A stretch of DNA of 9,102 bases from an uncultured Acidobacteriota bacterium (GTDB taxonomy: Bacteria > Acidobacteriota > Thermoanaerobaculia > Gp7-AA8). The stretch spans positions 1-9,102 of the forward strand of contig CAMPKJ010000199.1 of the NCBI GenBank assembly GCA_946887105.1, given 5' to 3'. Position 1 is the stretch's first letter. Each line of letters begins with the position of its first letter. Below, in pieces: positions 1-6,700 of this stretch. The position numbers and the translations under genes are program-made. The notes beneath the pieces are model-generated. The model made no database searches, was not told the origin of the DNA, and was given only the letters and a program-made list of their open reading frames with translations.

Positions 1-48
1 GCAGAGCGCGCGGAGAACGCGGCGGAATCGCTCGAGTCTTCGTTCTAA
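1..48 (+). CDS. C-terminal end of an unidentified upstream gene (partial)
   Basis: Frame 1 is open from the window edge to a TAA at 46-48 and encodes the tail AERAENAAESLESSF. Twelve of its 15 sense codons end in G or C, like the confirmed genes nearby, and the next gene starts nine bases after the stop on the same strand. This is what a closely packed operon looks like. The tail is too short and too low in complexity (Ala/Glu/Ser) to assign a family. It could also be non-coding leader that happens to be open, so the call rests on composition and spacing only. Confidence 0.45.
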   Translation, partial: AERAENAAESLESSF

Positions 49-57
49 ACTCGCGGC

Positions 58-786
58 GTGGCGCAGCACTTCATCGTTCGCGCGATTCTGAAGGCGATCC
101 GCGCACTGCCGCACTACCCGCGTCTGCGCGTGCTCGATCTCAGCTGCGGCCGCGGCGAGCTGCTCGCGTCGCTGAAGCACGACGGCTGCGACGTGCGCGG
201 CACGCACTTTCGCGGCGACGACTACGAGATCAAGTCCGGCAGGGACTCGTTCCTCACGCCGGACATTCCTGTCGACGCGAACGTCGATCTCACCAGCCCG
301 CTGCCGTACGCGGATGCATCGTTCGACGTGGTGATCCTCAGCGAGGTGGTCGAGCATCTGCCGGAATGGATCACGGTGCTGCACGAGTCGGGACGCGTCC
401 TCGCGCCGGAAGGCCATCTCGTGCTCTCGACTCCGAACGTCCAGCGCCTGCATTCGCGCTTCCGCTTCTTCTGGACGGGCACGCACAAGTTGATTCGCGA
501 GCGTCCGGAACGCGACGTGTCGAAGGACGAGCTGTACGCGTTCCACATCAATCCGCTCGATTTTCCGTTAGCGCACACGGTGCTGCATCAGGCGGGATTG
601 CGCGTGGAGCAGTTGCGCTTCACGCGATTCAAGGCGGAGGCGTGGTTGTTCGTGCTCTATCCGTTGTTCTGGATCGCCACGCGGATGGAGATCCGCGACC
701 GGGAGCTGTTCCGCTGGATGCTGCATCCGGCGATGCTGGCCAGCGAGCAGTTGCTGATCGTTGCTAGAAGGCGTAGCCCAGCGTGA
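58..786 (+). CDS. class I SAM-dependent methyltransferase
   Basis: This encodes a 242-residue cytoplasmic enzyme expected to transfer a methyl group from S-adenosylmethionine to an unidentified acceptor. The SAM-binding motif I is VLDLSCGRGEL at residues 25-35, with Ser in place of the usual first Gly of the GCG core. The stretch from D77 through SFDVVILSEVVEHLPEW (residues 88-104) matches the motif II/III region of the Methyltransf_11/23 families, and VLAPEGHLVLSTPN (114-127) is the usual strand-loop-strand that follows. Residues 195-208 (AWLFVLYPLFWIAT) are strongly hydrophobic and could dock on a membrane or a lipid-linked substrate. This layout is common in methyltransferases of glycan and lipid loci, but the substrate cannot be read from the sequence. 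GTG at 58 is the first possible start after an in-frame TAA at 46-48. No convincing Shine-Dalgarno sequence precedes it, so coupling to the upstream gene is plausible. The last 23 bases overlap the end of the opposing gene. Confidence 0.88.
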   Translation: MAQHFIVRAILKAIRALPHYPRLRVLDLSCGRGELLASLKHDGCDVRGTHFRGDDYEIKSGRDSFLTPDIPVDANVDLTSPLPYADASFDVVILSEVVEHLPEWITVLHESGRVLAPEGHLVLSTPNVQRLHSRFRFFWTGTHKLIRERPERDVSKDELYAFHINPLDFPLAHTVLHQAGLRVEQLRFTRFKAEAWLFVLYPLFWIATRMEIRDRELFRWMLHPAMLASEQLLIVARRRSPA

Positions 787-3700
787 AGAAGAACTGCCAG
801 GTGTCTTCGTACCACTTGCGGTTCAGCGGCGATGCGACGTCGATGCGCAGCGGGCCGACCGGGGAGAGGTAGCGCACGCCGAAGCCGGCGCCGTAGCGCA
901 GGTTGTCGAACTCGATCTGCTGTCCTGCGAAGACGTTTCCGATGTCCGCGAACACGGCGCCGCCGACGGTGTTGCCGAAGATCGGGAAGCGGTACTCGAC
1001 GTTCATCAGCGCCATCGAGCTGCCGCCGAGCGGCAGGATCGGGGTGAGGCGCTTGCCGTTCTCGTCGAACTCCGCATAGAGCGTCGGCGTGCATTTATCC
1101 TTCGGCAACTCGGGGTGCAGGGGACTGTCATCGCGGCATAGGTCGCCGAGAAGGTTCAGCGGAAACGCGCGGTGCGATGTCTCGCCGCCGGCCGTGAAGC
1201 GCTCCGTCAGCGGAATCGGCCGCAGCGAGCCGTCGTCGAGGCGCGCATATCCCTGAATCAATCCCACGCGTCCCGAAAGCGCCAGCGTCGTGCGCTCGGT
1301 GAACGGCAGATACAAGGCGGCGGCGACGTACTCCTTCAGGAACTTCTCTTCGGCCTCGAACAGCGGGAACGCGTACTCGATCGACGCGCTGGTGAAGAAG
1401 CCGCGGTGCGGATCGAGGATGTCGTCGCGCGTGTCCCAGAAGAACGTCGGCGTGATGCTGGAGATCTGAATGGCGCGCAGCTCGGGGTCGAGCGTATTGA
1501 TCGGCTTGTTCTCGCGGAGCCGGTCGCACAGCTCGTCCCCTTCGCACGTCGAGTTCAGGTACTCGTAACGCAGCGACCAGCGCGTCTGCAGCCGGGCGAC
1601 TTTCGAGGCTTCGATCGAGAGGCCGCGCTGCACGATCTGTGTTCCCTGGCGCGTGCCGTCGTCGGACTGGAAGATCTGGAATTGCAGCGGCACGTTCCAG
1701 CGGCCGATGAACGGCTCGCGGTAGGTGAGGAATGCTTCGCGCTCTTCGCGTCCGGCCACGATCTCCAGTCCGAGGTAACGGCCGCTGCCGAAGAGATTGC
1801 GGTGTGCGGCGGCGACGGCCACGCGCTCGTGCAGCGCGGTCCCTTTGCCGACGCCCTCGCGTTCCACGCGCAGACCGACCGAGCCGCTGAGCGTGAGGTT
1901 GCGTCCTTCCTCCACCTGGATGGTCACGTCGCGATTGCCGACGGCGGTGCCGGCCTGCGTCGACTGCACTTCGACGCGCTGGAAGATGCCCAGGCGATAG
2001 AGCTCGCGTTGCGCTTCGAGCAGCGCGGTGTAGCTGAACGGCTGTCCCGGCCGCAGGTCGGATTTGCGTAGCACGACGTCGCGATCCGTGTACGTGTTGC
2101 CGCGCACGATCACTTCGTCGAGGCTGACGTACGGCCCCTCAGTGATCGAGTACACCACCGACGCCTGCGTTTTGTCGGCGCTGAGCGTGACGCGCGGCGC
2201 CACTTCCACTTCCACGTGACCGCGATTCGCGTAGAACGTCTGCATCGCGACCACGTCTTCGTGCAGCAGTTGCGGATTGAGCGGCTCTCCCTGCGCCAGC
2301 TGTGGCTTCGGAAGATCGTCGATCGGAATCTCCTGATTGCCTTCCACCGTCACTTCGGTGAGCAGCGTCTGCGGGCCTTCGGTGATCGGGAACGTCACGC
2401 TCAGCGAGCCGTCTTCGCGCGTCGTCACGCCCGGATCGCCGACGGTGGCCTCGGAGAATCCGGCCAGGCGATAGAACGATTCGACGGCATCGCGGTCGTC
2501 GCTGAGCTGTCCTCGCGTGACGCCGGTCGGGCGTCGCAGCAACGACTGCAGCGCGCGACGGAATCCGCCGCTCGGCGTCGTGGCGACGATGTCCTCCAGA
2601 TCGTCGTCGTCGATCTGCTGGTTGCCGACGAAGCTCACGTCGGTGAGGCGATAACGCATGCCGGGATCGACGTGGAACGTGACCGTGAGAACGTTGTTCT
2701 CCAACTCGGTCTCGAAGTCGACCGTGGCCAGATAGTGGCCGCGCAGCTGCAGTCCTTCGACGATGTCGTCGGCGGCGCGATCGATCGCGTCTTCGCTGTA
2801 CTCCTGATTGCGCGCGAACGGCAGCCAGCGCCGCACCGTGCTGCGCGGCACGCCGGCCACTTCGACGCGCACCGTCGGCCCAGCCTCGACGCGGTAGCGG
2901 AGCTGCACGCGATGGGTGGCCTCATCGTACGTGTGCCCGAGGAAGTCGACCTCGGCGCGGCGATAGTTGCGCCGCACCATGAAGTTCTGCATCCGGTCCG
3001 CATCCTCGCGCGCCTCGGGGAGGCTGAACGTCTCGCCAGGCTTGCGTCCCATGCGATCGATCAGCTCTTCGCGCGTGAACGGCGCGGTCTCTCCTTCGAC
3101 GATCACCTCGCCGACGATGGCCTTGGGACCGGGCGTGGCCTGGAACGTGACCTCGGCGATGTTGCGCTCGCGGAAGAAGTTCGTCTCCGGATCGACGGTG
3201 GCCTCGAGATAGCCGATCTGATGGAGCATGTCTTCGATCGCGGCCGCACTTTCCTCGACGTCGTTCAGCGAGAGAATCTCGCCGAGGCGCACGGAGAGCT
3301 CGCGTTGGGCGCGCGTGCGATCGCCGCGTTCCAGTCCGACGATCTGGATCTCTCCGACGCGATAGTGCAGGAAGAGCGAGAACGTGAGCACCACGCCCGC
3401 GGGCGTCGTCGAGGCGTCGACGCGGATGTCGCGGAAGTTGCCGGTGGCGTACAGGTTCTTGATCGACGACTGCAACTCGCGGATGGAGACGGTCTGTCCC
3501 GGCTGCAGCGTCACTTCATTCGCGATCGCGTTCGTGTCGAACATCGCATCGGCGCGGAAGTTGATCTGCGCGATGGGCGCGTCATCGGCGGCGTTCGGAT
3601 TCACCGTGGTCACGGCCGGCGCGGGCGTCCGTACCGCCGTTTCGGTCGTACCGCCGCCGGTCGTGGTCGCGGCGGTCGCGAAGTCTTCCTCGCGATCGCG

Positions 3701-6700
3701 GCCGAATTGCCAGTGCGCTTCGTAGCGGCGGCGGAAACGCGCATCGAGGCGGTATTCGTCCGTTTCGTCGCGCGTGAGCTGCAGCGTCCAGCTGGGATTG
3801 ACGAGCCACTCCACGACCTGGCGGCTCTGCTGATTCTCGAGGTTGTACACCAGGAGGAAGCGCACTTTGTTCGAGAGCCGCTTTTCGAAGGTCACCTTCG
3901 CGCCGGGACCGGAACCTGTGTCGATGCCGCCCGGGTCATACGAGAACGAATCGACGAACGGGAAGACGCGCGAGCCGATCAACGAGCCGATGCTCTGGTA
4001 GAGCAGCGACTGGCTGAGCAGCCCGACGCCGCCCGCGGTGCCCTGTCCGCCCAGACCGCCCAGTCCGAGAATCGAGAAGAGCGTGATGTCGCTCGCGGGC
4101 GGATCGCTGGTGATGGTCGGCGTGATGCGATCGAGCGTGCCGGTGACGTTGAGCGTGACTTCGTACGGCCCGCCTTCGGTTTCCGACGCGCCGAATCCGG
4201 AGACCGTGCCTTCGATGGTGACGTCGAAGAAAGGATCGATGCGGAACGGATTCTGGAACGCGACCGTGCCGCGCGTGACGCGGTAGTCGACGCCCTGGAT
4301 GCGCACGCGGCCGCCTTCATCGAGTGTGAGCTCTCCGATGATCACCGGATTGGCGAGCGTGCCGGTGACGTCCAGCTCCGCGCTGCCGGTGACGTCGGCG
4401 ATGTTGTTCTGCACCGCCAGCGTTTCGGGCGCGGAGAGATGGATGCGCAGCCCGATGCGATCCTGCCACGTGGCCGCGCTGACCGGCACCACGCGGTTGC
4501 GCGCCAGCAGTGCATTGAGCAGCGTCTGCTGGATGTCGAAGTCTTTGTAGTAAAGACCGCGCGTGACATCGACGTCGCCCTGCAGCAGCGCGCGCGACGC
4601 TTCGTTTGCAAGGTCGCCGCTGAGCAGCAGGTTGAAGTTGCTCTCGATGGTCACGCCTTCGTAGTAGCGGATCGAGACGTCGGTGCCCTGCAGCGTGATG
4701 CGCGCGCTTTGCGGCTGCATCCCGTCCATCATGATCGAGCCGCCCGCCACGACCGAGCCGCCGCCGATGGTGGCGCGCATCGACTCGATCTCGATGCGGT
4801 CGGCGCGGAATCGGATCGTGCCGTTGATCTCGTCGATGAGCTGCGGAAAGCCGGTGAACTTGATCTCCGCGTCGCGCAGTTCCGCGGTGCCGAGAATGCG
4901 CGGCTCGCTCAGCGTGCCGTCGATCGACATCTCGACGTCGGCGGTGCCGTCGGCGCGAACGTCGGCCATGAACAGTTGCAGCAGCGCCGCCTCCACCACG
5001 CCGCGTACGTCGACGTCGAGCCGCTTCGCACCGGTGATCTCCACGAAGCCGGTGACGGCGAAGACGGAGTCGGTCCGGCGCAGCGCGAAGGAATCGAACT
5101 CGATGCGCCCGTTGCGCAGCGTGATGCGGATCGGCTCCGGCGCGGTGAACTGCTGTTCGGCGATCGTGAGATCGAAGACCGGCGCCGTCGCTTCGACCAC
5201 CAGCGCTTCGATCGGAGTGAGCCGGCCGCTGAGCTTCAGGTCGAGCACCAGCCTGCCGGCCGCGGGGATCGTGGCCGTGGCCGCGGACAGTGCGGCGGCG
5301 CGCGCGACGTCGTTGATCGACACGCGCACGTTACCGTCGATGCTCATGTTCTCGCCCACCGCGCCGTCGCCTTCGATGGTCACGATGTCGGCGATTGCGC
5401 CGCGCACGATCAGCCGCCCGTTGCGGATGGCGATGTACAGCGACGGCGGCGCCGAGCCGGGCGGCAGCGTCAGTCCTCGCAGCGTTGCGCCTTCCAGCCG
5501 CGCGTTCACGACCAGCTCCGGCTGCGCGAACGTGCCGGCACCGGTCGACTCGAGCACGATCGTGCCGCCGAGGAGATCGCGGATCGATTCGAGCAACGTC
5601 AGGCGCGAGAGATCGATCGAGCTCGACGAGATGGTGTAGCTGAAACGCTCGTTCGCGAGATCGACTTCACCTTCGCCGCGAATCTCGCCGGCGGCCGATC
5701 GCACGATCACGTTCGTCGCGCGCATGCGGCCTTGCGTGAATACGAGATCGGCGGACGCCAGCTCGATCGGCTCGCCCATGATCGTGCCTTCGCGAACGGT
5801 GACGCTGCCTTGTCCTTCGAGCGACTCCTTGCGTCCGGCGAGCTTCAGCGTGCCCGTGAGCGCGCCGGTGACCGGCAGGTCTGCGAAGTCGAGGAACGTT
5901 GCGATGTCGGCGACCGGGAAGTTCGTTGCAGCGATGTCGAGATCGAACGCGACGTTCCCTTCGCCGGGCAGCCAGTTGATGGTTCCGTTCAGCGCGAGCG
6001 TGGCGTCGTCTCTGCGGATGTTCAGACCGGCGAACGTGGCCCGTCCGTTCTCCGGCGTGCCGGTCACGATCATCCTGCCGGTGGCCAGGCCTGCGCCGAT
6101 CTGCAGATCGAGACCGACCGCGTCGATGGCGCGCTGCGCGGGATAACCATTCGCTTCGACGGCGATGTCGAATCGCGGACCGGGACCGCTGTCCGGAAAT
6201 GCAATCGTGCCGGTCAGCGACAAGCGTCCGCCTGCATCGGCAAACACCGCGCGATCGAACGTCAGGATCGATTTGTCGCCGTCGTAGCGGATGGCCAGAT
6301 CGCCGTCGCCGAGGAGCACTTCGTTGTAGCGGATGGCGGTGCCGGTCACTTGCGCGACCACCTGCGGAGTGTCGATGGGACCGCGCACGGTGCCGGTGAT
6401 CGTGCCCGCGCCGCCCAGTCCCAGAAGCTCGTAGTCGTCCTTGCCGGCGGAATGCGCGAAGTTGTACGCGATGCGATCGAGCTCCGCGAAATCGCTGCTG
6501 CGGATGTTCATCCGCAGATCGGTGACCACGCCTTCGATCTTCAGCGAGCCGGCCAGACTGACGTGCGAAGCATCGGTGTCGAGCTCCGCGTTGCGGAACG
6601 CAACCACGCCGTTGTCGAGCGAGAAGTCCGTGGCGCCCGCGATCGGAATCGGATAACGCGCTTCCGAAAACGCGACCGCGTTTTTCGCGAGCTTCGCCGT

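Noticed and set aside
764..850. A terminator between the convergent genes
   Set aside because: Only a weak five-base inverted match (gaaga with tcttc, about 786-806) with a long loop and no T-run is present. This is not enough to call.
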